Assembly (NCBI GenBank): GCA_963932465.1
Contig: OZ010791.1
Location: 318,490,283-318,554,282 of the forward strand
Direction: 5' to 3'
Length of the DNA: 64,000 nt
From: Maratus speciosus
Lineage: Eukaryota > Arthropoda > Arachnida > Araneae > Salticidae
Shown in pieces: positions 37,150-48,964 of this stretch; position 1 is the stretch's first letter, and each line of letters opens with the position of its first letter. The position numbers and the translations under genes were made by a program. The notes under the pieces are model-generated. The model was not told the DNA's origin. It saw only the letters and a program-made list of their open reading frames with translations, and did not search any database.

Positions 37150-37545
37150 ATCCATAGAATCATTAGTCTATAGAAATTCTACAAGGTTTATGTACTCAAT
37201 AGAAAATTTTTCGATTGAAAAAAAAATCTACGCAATTTCGATGAATTCTATAGAGCATTTTCTTTAGTAAAATTATTCCATATAACTCCTCAAAACTCTA
37301 TAGAAATAATATTCTATAGAAAGGTTATCCTATAGAAACATTTCCTTTAGAAAAAGTAGTCTATAGAGATCTTCAAACTCTATAAAAATGAAATTCTATA
37401 GAAAGTAAATTCTATAGAAACATTTTCTTTAGGAAAAAGTATACTATTGCATTGAAAACTCTATAGAAATAGTATTCGATAGATAGGCTATTCTGTAGAA
37501 CTTGTAAAGAATTCTATAGAGCTCTATACAGCTCAATAATCTATT
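37150..37545. repeat. array of TTCTATAGAAA motifs, ~79-bp higher-order unit
   Basis: More than a dozen copies of the palindromic word (T)TCTATAGAA(A) or close variants occur in 400 bp. In the better-preserved part (about 37295-37500), AACTCTATAGAAAT followed by ATTCTATAGAAAG, then CTATAGAAACATTTYCTTTAG repeats with a period near 79 bp. No coding function. It may be a decayed minisatellite, and the repeated CTATAG palindrome is unusual. Confidence 0.75.
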
Positions 37546-38945
37546 TTCGTAAGGGATGACTGATTAGAACACTTCATAAAGAACGAAAGAAAAATCTTTT
37601 CATAATACGATCTCTCTGCGAATACCAAATTATAAAAGAAGCATATTTCGATTTCCATCATTATCAGTTTTAATCAGCCAATTTTCTTACGCGTCATAAT
37701 ACACTTTTCTGTAAAAAGGACTTCTCTTTTTTCTGGTATTTCTATTATAAACTATTTTTCAAATTTTAAATTTATTTCTATTGAAATTTATAATTATCTA
37801 CTGTATATGATGCCTGCATTAGAGGCATAAAAATCTAACCTACTATCTTCTATAATGTCCGTTCGAGATATTAATAATTTCAGAAAGTTCGTAGTACCTC
37901 GGTTAAATATTGGAAATATTTTCAGAGGCAAATATAAAGGCATTGATTATAGTTAGTTTTAGATATAGTCTCTTTGAAACAGATATTTAAGTGGACGGAC
38001 AAAGATAAACACGATTGTATGATCATCTGGAAATTCCTATATTATAACTCAACAAAGCCTATTTAAACAGAATTTCTGTTTTAAAAATCAATATAATATA
38101 TGTTAAAAACCACACAAACTTACTTCAGTAAATCTCGTAAACGACAGTACGCATTTTTAGGATTTAGTCTGTCACAAATAGATTGCCGAAAAAAATCACA
38201 CACAAAAAGTACTCATTAATTTATATCTCTCATTTCAAAACTCGTCGTCTTTTAACGATCTTGCACTTTACGAGAATGGGACAGACGTTAAATGCATTGT
38301 TGTTGATACAGTTATTTGATCTTGAAAGTTTAAAAAGCGAAATTTTGATCCATTTTTGTGATTATTCGTCGCATTTAGGTAGTTATGGTGGAGATTAATA
38401 ATGTACGATGTATATTGTAACGGGAATTCCTTTTAAGAAATGTTTTTAATATACTGAAATGTTTCACGTTTTGTTCCTGAAGTCCATATGTTTTATTATA
38501 TTGTATTTATATCGGTATCGTTCATTAATAGTTTTAGGAAAAGAAAATTATCTCATTTTTGATTCGTCACATTGAAGCACAGTAGCCTTACATATAAAGG
38601 AAATTGGTGTATTATAGAATACCATTTAGATTTAGATTTGAAAGTCATCATAAAAATATGAGGCGCATTAAAAGTTAGTAAAGTACAAATGTTGACTTTT
38701 TTTTTTACACACATATTTAATGCATTGAAAGAGGAATAAAATAATATCAATATTTTGAATTAAAAAAAGAATTACTCTTTCCGAGTAATATGGACCAGTC
38801 GGGTAACGTGGAATATGGTTATAACCAATATTAAACTTGGAAGAATAAAAATGATTTACAGAAATAACCGAGATTATTTAAACAGTGCATAATCTATAAA
38901 TCATCAGATTCTTTGAAAAATTCTTTTAATTTTTACAAAATCACA
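37546..38945. other. AT-rich stretch, no gene recognised
   Basis: Frames at 38183-38398 and 38553-38750 have no recognisable motif. Confidence 0.6.
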
Positions 38946-38950
38946 AAACT

Positions 38951-39030
38951 AGTCTCTTGTTTCGGCCCCACAACAGTCTACATTGTCCCACAACGCACGC
39001 ACCAGGCATTTTATCCATTCTTCCCTCTTC
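38951..39030 (-). pseudogene. possible transposase zinc-finger tail relic
   Basis: On the minus strand one frame reads EEWIKCLVRALWDNVDCCG followed by AETRD. Many pogo/Tigger- and piggyBac-like transposases of arthropods end in a PHD-like finger with the pattern W(I/V)QC..C..W.H..C.GAE. The W-I-K-C, L-W and CCGAE spacing fits, but the second Cys and the His are missing. There is no extended frame or terminus, so the call is weak. Confidence 0.3.
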
Positions 39031-40423
39031 CATCATTTGAATATTTTAAATGGCAAAACAGGTCTTCCTCATATGGTGTACAACCTGATAAATAGCCCAT
39101 CTGAGATAATACGTTGGAGTGGAATAATTGTTCATCTTCACTAGATTAGTCTTGAAATTCTTGTATAGCAGATTACATGACATAGCATCTTGAAAAACAA
39201 TGTCAACGAGTTAGCATAGAGATAAACTGACTAACACAGCAATAAAGATAATTATTCAAGTGAATACTGAACTTGGTAAACATTGCGGATGAAGAGGTTA
39301 TATAATTAACTAAAATTTGGCTCCAAAATACTGCAACAATCAAAATAAGATTTGTTTTCACCACGCCACTTAAACAACAGGTATCCAAACATAACTCACA
39401 ACAATCTATCATGGAAGTAATAGTAAATCATTTGATAGTTTTTCGCTTAACTATATTTGAATAACAATTTGACTTTTATCCCATAATACATTATTAAATT
39501 ATGCTAAAACAGTATCAAAGAGGTCCAGCATTCACTTTCGGAGAATACTTCAGCAATATTACATTTTCTTGCTATTCCTTATATATTTTAATTAGTATCA
39601 TTTTTTTCGAGAAAAATTACAAGTTTTACAAACACAATAAATGAAGTAGATAATTATTATTTTCTCTTAAACGATGCACGATTACTTACGTTTAAAAATG
39701 AATACATTTTATAATTACCTGCTAATATATTACATATACATAATCTGATGAAATAAAACTATTGTCGACTCCATGCTTAAAAAAGTATGATTATTTAAAA
39801 TACGAGCATAATCATAAAAATCATATAAATAAATGTATAGAAATAACAAATAAAACTATACTAAACATTACATTTGAAAAATGAAAGTTTAGGAGTAAAT
39901 ATTTGACTATCGAAACAAAATATGAATAAAATTAACTGCATTGAAAACATTTTTAATAATTACTGATATAATGTATATTTACTTCAAAATTTTTTGGATG
40001 CTATTCTGTTCTTATAACTATAAACATTAACTTTGATGGATGAGAGACACTGCTTAAGAAAACTCATACATTTCCTGTTTTCACTACAGGAGAAAATTTT
40101 TAATCTACCTCTCCTTCAATTTCAATTTTGTTTTATATACTTAGGATAAAATAGAATTTTATAGTATACTACTTAATAAGAAAATTTGTGAGCCTACTTT
40201 TAATATTTATGGCCAAAAAGATTGTTCTTTCCAGTTGTTTAACAAACTAAACGACTTGATAAAATGACGTTGTTTCAACGTTTATCTTGATCCATGTAAA
40301 TAAAATATATACCCGATAAATTTCATATTGTTTGAAAATAACAGATTTGTTTTTCTAGAAAACGTCCAAAGACTTATAAGTTACGGGTTATGATTAATGA
40401 TGTAGACATAAATTAAACCATGT

Positions 40424-40424
<1 letters not shown>

Positions 40425-40466
<42 letters not shown>
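40425..40466 (+). repeat. poly-T tract, 42 bp
   Basis: Uninterrupted T run; on the minus strand it could be the poly-A tail of a retroposed sequence, but no body is recognisable next to it. Confidence 0.95.
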
Positions 40467-40470
<4 letters not shown>

Positions 40471-41916
40471 GAATAATATATTTTTATCATCCAAGTTGAA
40501 GCTGGGACATGGGTTAAAGATTAATGTTGTAAAAGAAAGGTGGGCTTAATACGGAGATGGGATAAATAATAAAATCATAGTTAATAATCTAATAATAAAT
40601 CAAAATGAAAAACAAGGTTTATTTTTCTCAAAAAGTATAGGTGAGGCCGGGGCAGATTTTTCAACTTTTTAGAAATTTATTTTTGTATTTTTCATTTTTA
40701 TATATTTTGAGGTCAACAGGATATCATTATATTCCCTAGGCAATTAATTTTAAGTGAGGTCCGAATAATTTTGAAATATTTGATCGAGGTCCATAGAGAA
40801 AAAAAAAACACACATAAATAATATAAGTACTTATTACTTTAAATTTTTTACATACACATACAGATAATAGAAAATAGAAAAGTTAGGTATTCGTTCTGAA
40901 TAGTTATGGTCAATTTGCCGCCAGATTAGAAATGTGGTCGAAGGGATTGAACTGGCACGATAAACGTAGAAAAAAGGCCTGTGATAAATAATCAAACAGC
41001 TTGATTTTAACTTATTTTTTGACATCTTCCTCACAAAATTAATGGATAAACTGTGAATCCACATCTTATTCGATTTAAAGTATTTTCACATGTGAAATTC
41101 CAAACAAATCAGAAAGCCAGATTTTATTGAGACGTAGATATTTTAAGCAGACGCAAAATGCTGAAAAGTACAGTTCTGAGTTCGTGCAGATGAATTTAAA
41201 ACCAAAGCGAATGGTTACAGTTTTCCCAGAAAAAAGATTTTATAAAATCAAATATCTCAATCAGTGACAACGTGGATTTAACAAATCTAAGTTATTTTAT
41301 TAAAGTATTGGCTCGAAAAGAGATATAGACGCATCTCTACAATTAAAAAAATAGGCTTGGTAAAATGGAACGTTTTTGATTTAGATTGAAGTAAGACGGA
41401 GTAAAGCATTTACAGTTGACGGATGAAAATGAAAAAGCAAGAGGAAAATTAGATAACGTATGATCCGTTAAAACCATTAGAACTTTGAAATTCGAAGCGG
41501 AAGAAAAAGACGAAATATAGTAAAATGAAATGTAAAAAATTGAGAATAAATTCAAGATAGATTAATATTTAAAATATGCTGTACGTCTTTTAAAAATTAG
41601 AGTAAGTATACTAAGTTTTAAGAGGATGATATATCTAGTTTATAAAATATCACACTAATTTGAAAAGCTTATTTGAATTCAATATTGATATAAAAGAATA
41701 TTGTCATTATTTGAACTTTGCTGTGTGTATTACATGTCCGTAAGAATTTTTATGTTTTAATTAATTATTTTTATTCCAAGTTGAATTTTATTAGAAAATA
41801 ATACGCGCAGATATTGTTTTTTAACAAAATAAATTTAACATTTACTTACAGGTTAACACAAGGCACTCATACATGCACATGTATGTAAGGAATCACTGTT
41901 GGGAGTAAATGCTTTC

Positions 41917-41921
<5 letters not shown>

Positions 41922-41950
<29 letters not shown>
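41922..41950 (+). repeat. poly-A tract, 29 bp
   Basis: Uninterrupted A run without a recognisable retroposon body upstream. Confidence 0.95.
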
Positions 41951-41955
<5 letters not shown>

Positions 41956-43112
41956 ATACAACTATTCGAAGATAAAACATCTCAAATGATATTTTTTTGA
42001 GTGCGAACCACCTAATTATTTTTCTTGCAACTATGTCAAAATTTGTTTCAAGAACCTTACGGAACTGAATCTATAACGAAGATTTACTAAAAGCTTATAT
42101 ATTTGCGCATTCAAAAGAAACAAATAAAAAAGTGAAAATAAATTCCATATATACAAACATCCGTTAACTTATGAAAAATAATAATTTAATAAAAATTTTC
42201 CAAAGATGTATTTTTACTTAGAATTTGCTTTATATAATTACAATCTAAATTGATTGATGGTGGAAAAAACAAGAAAACTATGACTTGTTCACATTTAGGA
42301 TATGAGAAAAATTTCAATCTACAGTTTCAATCGATCATGCTTCATTCAGTAATGATAAAAAATAATTTTTGGAGTAACTGTAGAAATAAGATGAGTGTAA
42401 TATTTATTAACAGTTCAGAAAAAATTGATTTTTTAACATTTGTATGGTATAATAGTTTTGAGGAATAAGATATATTCATGAATACATATTATAATTTTTA
42501 AAGTTTAAACTGTGTTTAAGAAAAAAAAAACGTTCTCCATAAAAAAATCTCCAGAATGCATTCAATTTTATCTAGCATCGGATTAAAACGATTGCAGAAT
42601 TATATGAACACATTTATTTATATATTAATATTTCGATTTTTTTTCCTGAGAGAAACATCCACCTTGCATACAATATTTCAAATGAAAATCAATATTGTGC
42701 CTTTTTAGCAATTAAATTGAAATTTGATTTTCATTTGAAACATTTATTTCTATAAACATTTTATGCATAAAGAATTTGATGGTAAACCTTTAAATTAGAA
42801 ACACGTTGTAAAAAGTATTTTGATGCATTACATAGTTTAAACGTTAAATATTTAAAGAGAATACTAATTTATGTAATAAAAAATAGTTAAAAAACATTTT
42901 ATGTAATGCACATCAGGCAACAATATTTAGTTTCTAAACGCCATTTAAACCAATTTTTTAGTAATTTTTAAATCGCAGTTTTGTTTAAATCGAAGTTCTG
43001 TTCAAATTTAATGTTTAACAGTTTATAAAATTATAATGATTGCTGAACAAATTAATAGCATTTAATAAATAACACAGAATGTCAGATTTCTGTCAGATTT
43101 AATTTTAAAATA

Positions 43113-43565
43113 TTGAAAATGTTTTTATATGACGCATTACGTAAAACTGCTGATAAAATACTTTCTCGTTTTAACTTTAAAGTTATCTTCAAACCTATGA
43201 ATAAAATTAAATTCTCTTCTCTAAAAGATCCTGTTCCTACTGAGAACCGGTGGGGTGTTTATTTCATTCCTTGCTCTTGCAATTTAGGTTATATTGGTCA
43301 AACGAAGAGAGCTTTAAAATTCAGATTAGGCGAGCATCAGAGATATATTGCAAATCAAGAAATCTCTAAATCTTCGATTGCTTCTCACTGTTGGTCTTCC
43401 AGTCATTGTTTCAATTTCTCCATGGCCAAAATTATTTCTTCCCCTGCCTCTCCCTCTCACTTGGATTTTCATGAAGCATATTTTATTTCTAAAAATTCTG
43501 CTAATCTTGTCAATGATCTCCCATCATCTCCATTCCTATCTCCAGCGTGGAAATTAATTTTGTAA
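43113..43565 (+). CDS. GIY-YIG endonuclease domain of a Penelope-like element (5'-truncated)
   Basis: A 150-codon frame with GVYFIPCSC at residues 48-56 and GYIGQT at 59-64, the two signature strands of a GIY-YIG nuclease. These are followed by R71, E74-H75 and a Glu-Asn tail (E121, N131). C54, C56, H92 and H98 fit the Cys/His cluster that marks the endonuclease of Penelope-like retroelements (PLEs). In intact PLEs this domain lies C-terminal to a reverse transcriptase, where it nicks target DNA. Here no RT is visible upstream, so the copy is 5'-truncated and the Met at 43113 is likely internal. It is the longest recognisable frame in the window apart from the piggyBac relic, and the 3' flank carries a hammerhead-like motif as PLEs do. 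A GIY-YIG gene of other origin is less likely. Confidence 0.75.
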   Translation: MKMFLYDALRKTADKILSRFNFKVIFKPMNKIKFSSLKDPVPTENRWGVYFIPCSCNLGYIGQTKRALKFRLGEHQRYIANQEISKSSIASHCWSSSHCFNFSMAKIISSPASPSHLDFHEAYFISKNSANLVNDLPSSPFLSPAWKLIL

Positions 43566-43864
43566 TTCTTTTCCCTTTTCTCTTGTTTCTTTTCTTTTTA
43601 TTTTGTAATTAAAAAAAAAAAAAAATAATAATAATTTGGATTTTTTTCTTGTTCTTTTATAGTTCTTTATTTATTATTTTTATTTATATTTTTAATTTAC
43701 TTCTTTTATTTTTATTTTTTCTTTTATTTCCATTTTTTCCATTTCATTTTCTCTTCTATCTTTTTTCAACATATTTCCCTTTTGCATATCCCTCTATCAG
43801 GTAGCGCCATCTGTCGCATTCTTCGCAACATTCTTTATCTTCAGTTCATTTTTGAACTTGTTCG

Positions 43865-43935
43865 TTTACGGACACGTGTATGTTGTAGCTGATGACGAGC
43901 TGTTATGTTTTTAGCTCGAAACACGTCCTGTGTTT
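43865..43935 (+). ncRNA. hammerhead-ribozyme-like motif
   Basis: CTGATGA (43889-43895) is followed by a helix II candidate (GAGCT 43897-43901 with AGCTC 43913-43917, loop of 11) and then GAAA (43918-43921). These are the conserved core strands of a hammerhead in the right order. A helix III-like pairing is possible between GGA..CGTGT (43870-43879) and ACACGTCC (43921-43928), and CAC/GTG could pair downstream. Helix I is not convincing in a single copy. Hammerheads are known in Penelope-like elements, often as minimal forms active as dimers, which supports the reading. Activity is unknown. Confidence 0.5.
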
Positions 43936-43978
43936 TGTTTTAATTTTATGGTGATTTTTTACAAAGTTTTATTATTTT

Positions 43979-44390
43979 AATCGGATGTATAGTTTAATTA
44001 CAGGGACAGTCAAAAGTTTTCATTACATTACGGCCAATGGGAAAAATTATTGCAAGTGCATTTTAATGATGCTACAGCCTTCGGAATGGTCTGAAATTTT
44101 AAATATATAATTGTTTCAAAATTTTGTCGAGCCATTTCAAATTTTATGAAAATCGGATGTATAATTTAATTACAGGGACAGTCAAAAGTTTTCGTTACAT
44201 TACGGGGAATGTGAAAAAAATATTGCCAGTGCATTTTAATGTTGCTACAGACTATGTACTTATGAAGTTAAAAACTATATACATGCAGTACAATATGGGG
44301 TGCAAAAAATAATTATAAAACTAGTTATAGGACGAACGCACCTCATTTGCCACGTTTGACGAGCAATTTCCAACTTGTTATAAACGTTTC
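43979..44390 (+). repeat. dispersed repeat shared with 28.46-29.67 kb (short copy)
   Basis: Matches the 28463-29670 copy in reverse complement but lacks about 870 internal bp, with the junction near 44333. It also contains its own tandem duplication: the segment starting AATCGGATGTATAGTTTAAT (43980) recurs at 44153 with a period near 172 bp, including the CAGGGACAGTCAAAAGTTTT block. A short frame at 44124-44312 is a by-product of the repeat. Confidence 0.7.
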
Positions 44391-44780
44391 TGTTGTCTTA
44401 CAAAATAGTCCAGTCCTTTTGTGTAAATAACACTAGTCAATAGTGAAATTGTCTTTCAAGTGTAAGTGTGCAATTCTATATGAGATCGCACTGAACAGGA
44501 ATGTCATTATGAAAAACTTTCATTAGCTCTTGTTTTGGAAATGCAGTTACACAAAATTAATATTTTTTTTCAAAAATAGGTATTTTAAAAATAATATTAA
44601 AAAATATATGAAACGTAAATTATAATTTTTTACAAAAATCGATTTCTAGAAGCTTCAAACGTGTGAATCTGAAATTGCAGCTTATTCCATCCAGTAATTT
44701 TTAAGTTATGTTTAAAAAATTACCTGCATTGCAGTTTATTTTGAAAAAAATATTAAAAGGTATTTAATATTCCGCTCTCT
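44391..44780. other. AT-rich stretch, nothing recognised
   Basis: No motif, terminus or frame seen. Confidence 0.55.
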
Positions 44781-45930
44781 CCGTCCACGGTTCTTTTTTC
44801 TTCTCTAATTCCGACTCTTTTGCGGAAGCCAGGTTCACAATCAACCAGCCGCGTCCTGAGAATAAGAGACTCCAGCGGAAGCCACGTGGAGAAAAAAATT
44901 CAAAAATTAAAACCGGAAAATTTTAAATGGGAAATTACACAAAATAAGCACACCGAAAAGCTGTAAAAGAAGAGTTCCGGGCCCTGAACCTACCGAACCA
45001 CAGCTGCTTCGTCGAGCTTATTATTAGTCTCGGTCGACGTTTGGGTGGGTAAACCGCCTTGGCGAGCGGCCTATTTCCGTCCGCGGTTCCTTAAGCTTTT
45101 CTCCTATTATTCCGACTCTTTTACGGAAGCCAGGTTCATAGGTCACAAGCCACGTCCCGAGTATAAGAGACTCTAGAGGAAGCCAGGTTGAAAAAAAAAA
45201 TTAAAAATTTAAAAGTGAAATTACACAAAATAAACACACCGAAAAGCGGTAAAGGGAGGGTTCCGGAGCCTGAAACTACCGAACCACAGCTACTGCGTCG
45301 AGATTATTATTAGTTTCGGTCGGCGTTTCGGGGGTTCAACCGCTGCGGCGAGCGGCCTATTTCCGTCCGCGGTCCCTTTGGTTTTTCTCTTCTTATTCCG
45401 ACTCTTTTGCGGAAGCCAGGTTCAAGTGTCCGCAGCCACGTCCCGAGTATAAGAGACTCTAGCGGAAGCCAGGTTGGATGAAAAAATCAAGAATTAAAAC
45501 ACGACAAATTTAAAAGTGAAATTACACAAATTAATCACACCGAAAAGTGGTAAAGGGAGGGTTCGGGACCCTGAAACTACCGAGCCATAGGTGCTGCGTC
45601 GAGCTTATTATTAGTCTCGGTCGGCGGTTGGGTGGGTCAACCGCCGCGGCGATCGGCCTATTTCCGTTTGCGGTCCCTTAAGCTTTTCTCTTCTTATTCC
45701 GACTGTTTTGCGGCAGCCAGGTTCAAGACTCCACAGCCACGTCCCGAGTATAAGAGACCCTAGCAGAAGCCAGGCTCGAAAAAAATTCAAAAATTAAAAC
45801 ACGACAAATTTAAAAGGGAAATTCCACAAATTAAACACACCGAAAAGCGGGAAGGGAGGATTCGGTTCCTTGAAGCTAACGACTACAGATGCTGCTTCGA
45901 GCTTATTATTAGTTTCAAGTGTTACATCTG
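44781..45930. repeat. GC-rich satellite, four ~295-bp units
   Basis: The landmark CCGTCCRCGGT or its variant begins at 44781, 45077, 45363 and 45664, giving unit lengths near 296, 286 and 301 bp. Each unit carries, in order, TTCCGACTSTTTTGCGG, AAGCCAGGTTC, GAGTATAAGAGACTCTAGCGG, an A-rich block, AAATTACACAAA, CACACCGAAAAG and a GGTCGGCGTTTGGGTGGGT..CGGCGAGCGGCC segment. The fourth unit stops early at about 45930. Units are diverged by perhaps 10% by eye. The composition is far richer in GC than the flanks, and no ORF, tRNA or rRNA was recognised. Confidence 0.85.
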
Positions 45931-47328
45931 TTTCTGTATATATCCAAATTACCTCACCAAACGATTTCCTGACGGATATCTATTAAGAAAATTTTCTGAT
46001 GAATCCAAATATGATGTAAAATTTAGTTTTTAACTTTTATCGATATATTATTATTAGCAGGGCAGCCACAAAAGACTGTTTTTATATTATTTTCGTACCA
46101 CTACGCATTTAAAATAATTTCTTTTAGTATATTTCTCTTGGCGGGCAGGGAGGAATAATTTTCAAAGTACAATTGGAAGTGGTGATAAAAAAATAGATGC
46201 CACAAAAAAAGATATGGTATTTCCGAAAGGGCTAATCTTGTTACCTCACACTCTCATAATTTTTTGAACATACCTTAAAATCTACTTGACTGAATGAGAT
46301 GTAATTTTTCATTCACATATTTGAAGCTTTTAGAAATCGATTAATGTTAAAACATTTAAAGGTTACATTTCCTATATATTTTTTAAATATTAATTTAAAA
46401 ATACGTATTTTTTGGGAAAAATCTTAACTTTGCGCATCTGTATTTTTACACCCAGAGCTAATATTAAAATTTTAACTGTTAATTCATATTTTCTGACACC
46501 TAAGTTAGTATAAAAGAGTATAGTTTATCTAAAGGACAAAAAAAGTTTTATTTTGTAGATCAGTGTAATTCAATATTGCACACGAAATGTTTTTAAATTT
46601 TAACTTTATGTTGAAAATTCTGTTTTACATTGTTACTTACACTATTGGTGTTAATTGTTTTGGTGCAAAGATTTGCATCTCCTAATCTCTCAATTACATA
46701 TATATTCATGTGATGATTTAGAACTACATATCATTCAGTTGATAGCCACATTACGGGTTTGAGGTAATATATGTTCATCTAATATTCCAAATCGAGCCGA
46801 GACTTGCATTATCAGTGTGCAATTCGGGTAATCCCTCAAATGTGTTTTAGTTTAATCATAGCGCAGTTATTGATTGAGTTCGTTAATTGGAAGATATTAA
46901 AATGCATTAAAGTATATACCTGAAGATCGGTGATTCAACAATGAAAAACTAAACTCATTTTCTTCATAGAAATAAAATATTTTAAATGATAGAATATTTC
47001 GATTACCGTATAGTTAAACTTCAAATTATTTAATTATAGATTTATGCTTGTAATATCAAACAGAAAAAGACAAAAGAAAAACTTAATATAAAATTTGGCA
47101 CCAGAAAATTTTCAAATACTATCATGGGATATTTTTGGTGAAAATAATGCCATGAAAGTTTAGAAAGAAAAGCATAACACGAAATTTGGCGCCTGAAATT
47201 CTTCAAATACGATTTGTAGAAACATTTTAGTGTAAATAATGTTAAGAACCATTTTCAGAGTATTGCGCGTAATTGTCTTAAAATTCAATGTCTATTCAAA
47301 GGTACTTGTTTTTAAATAAGTACCTATG
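45931..47328. other. AT-rich stretch with a short tandem duplication
   Basis: No gene recognised. A diverged duplication at about 47085-47245 has two units of about 90 bp sharing AATTTGGCRCCWGAAA and TTTTCAAATAC/CTTCAAATAC. The rest is ordinary AT-rich sequence. Confidence 0.6.
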
Positions 47329-47699
47329 TTAACCCTTATGTCAATGACCGGGTACCGGGTACCTTTTTTCTCTTTTCGTCCCGTTTTCAGGGTGTTAATA
47401 TCAAAAGAAACTAAAATCAGTTTAGATCCCCATTATTTGTAGTATTCACTGTCCTGTAGTATAATCACTTTAAAATTTGGATTTTTTTAAATTACATTTT
47501 CGGGACATTAAACATTTGTATACCTGTCATCAATGACCAGGGTACCCGGGTACCCATGCCAATTTTCATTGGAAAAATACAGCATTAATAGATTATTTAG
47601 ATTTAGATCAATAAAACTTGAATTTAATTAGAAATAAAGGGTTAGACCTATTTTGCTAAGGTAAAAAATATTTCATTTACGTGAAATTTTGTAGACAAG

Positions 47700-48960
47700 C
47701 TGTACAATAGCAAAAGGTATAGGAATGTACATCATGTACTGGCTTTCCACATTTTTTACATGATTTTCCGGGTTTTCTGCGCCAATTTTGAGGTTCTAAC
47801 AAGCACATCTAACACAAACTGCTTTTATCATTCTTGTTTCATCTCGCCTTAAGCTTTCTGGACTGGGTTCTCAACGTGTGGCAGCTTCAAATTCGGTCAA
47901 AGATTTTTTTCAGTTTACTTTCAATTCCGGATTTGGTCGACAAATGTCTTATATATTGTGCATTTTGCGATTGATCGTGGATTGCTGGAAGCCTCAATAT
48001 CTCATTTAATTCATGCAATAACAGGCGACGATTGTCTGTTTTGTTTATAACCATATCATTGTTTTCAGTATGTATAATGTAAATAGCAAGTGTTGCTATA
48101 TCCACAATATAGAAAAATAATGCAAGTGACCATGTGGTTGTACGCCTATGTGTTGCATATTGCCCCACTAATTTATCCATTGTATAAACTCCATATTTCG
48201 TTTCCTTATAAAACTGAATCATTTTGAGTTTATCATTCGGTCCTGTGATGATTTTATCATAATACATAGTAGACATTAGAATGACAACTTTGTTCCTTTT
48301 TGGAACATACGAACAAATGCTTATGTCATCATGAAAATCAAATTCTGTGGCTAAAACGTGCACGTTTTACAAGGCCTTATTTCTTGGGGAATATAAGGTT
48401 TGTTTTTTTTTCAAAGTGCCAACCGCTGGGAGATTCCATTATAATAAATGATTGCCCGAAGAAAAGGAAGAAGAAAAGTTAACCATGTTGATGCTTTGAA
48501 CAAAATCCTTGAATATAGAGGCAAAGTCTTTCACAACTATTTTATCTTGGTTTATTTCACGGTCTGTACCTGTTTTTCGGGTGCATCGTTGGTCTTTAAG
48601 AGGTTAATAATTATTTGCATCTCATACATACCATATTTTGATCCCATATTTAGCCGGTTTAGACGGAATATATTGGGGGAATCTTTTTCTTCCTCAAAGA
48701 GGAAATAACTGCTCATCAACCGTTTACTCTTCCGTCGGTATGTATTTTTTTCAATAGGTTAGGATTTAGCATAGTCCATAAATCACGAATTGTTGCAGTT
48801 TTAACATTTTGAAGACTTTCCACTAGTGTGTTCTGGTTGTCAAAACGAATAAATCTAAGAATATTCAGGAATCGGTCTACACTCATACTTGCTCAATAAA
48901 ACGGATATAAGCTTTCCAAATGTCTAATGTGTGATCTTTGTTTGAATTGTTAACACCTGA
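47700..48960 (-). pseudogene. piggyBac transposase, broken
   Basis: Reading down the minus strand, a segment near 48900-48740 contains MSVDRFLNILRFIRFDN and IRDLWTMLNPNLLKK, matching the conserved region before the first catalytic Asp. VDEQLFPL follows, then a stop. An IPSKPAKYGIKIWYV-type segment ends in another stop near 48610-48650. The longest open piece (47887-48363, 158 codons) has SYVPKRNKVVILMSTMYYD, FYKETKYGVYTMDKL, RRTTTWSLALFFYIVDIA. In the family the TKGGVD motif supplies a catalytic Asp, but here it reads KYGVY. Beyond its stop, another frame has KPGKSCKKCGKPVHDVH, the Cys/His-rich C-terminal domain. Several stops and frameshifts make it inactive. Confidence 0.9.
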
Positions 48961-48964
48961 AGTA

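Larger units (their letters stand above)
39031..43112. other. AT-rich stretch with homopolymers, no gene recognised
   Basis: Poly-T at 40425-40466 and poly-A at 41922-41950 are the main features. A hairpin near 42675-42743 (ATTTCAAATGAAAATCA / TGATTTTCATTTGAAA) partly matches 25685-25735 in reverse complement. Frames at 40834-41064, 41343-41555 and 42250-42468 show no motif. No RT-domain remnant of the Penelope-like element is visible upstream of 43113. Confidence 0.55.
43113..43978 (+). mobile_element. 3' end of a Penelope-like retroelement
   Basis: Comprises the GIY-YIG frame, about 300 bp of pyrimidine-rich 3' sequence with a short poly-A at about 43611-43625, and the hammerhead-like segment at 43865-43935. 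The 5' limit is given as the start of the frame but may lie upstream; the right limit is where the dispersed repeat at 43979 begins. Target duplication not identified. Confidence 0.6.

Noticed and set aside
44124..44312. 62-codon frame
   Set aside because: Runs through the tandem duplication of a dispersed repeat; the homologous sequence at 29.4-29.7 kb does not keep it open.
44781..45930. rRNA, 5S or tRNA array
   Set aside because: No conserved rRNA segment, no A/B boxes in register and no cloverleaf in the 295-bp units.
48448..48708. 86-codon plus-strand frame
   Set aside because: Antisense shadow of the broken piggyBac transposase; the minus-strand reading has the conserved motifs.
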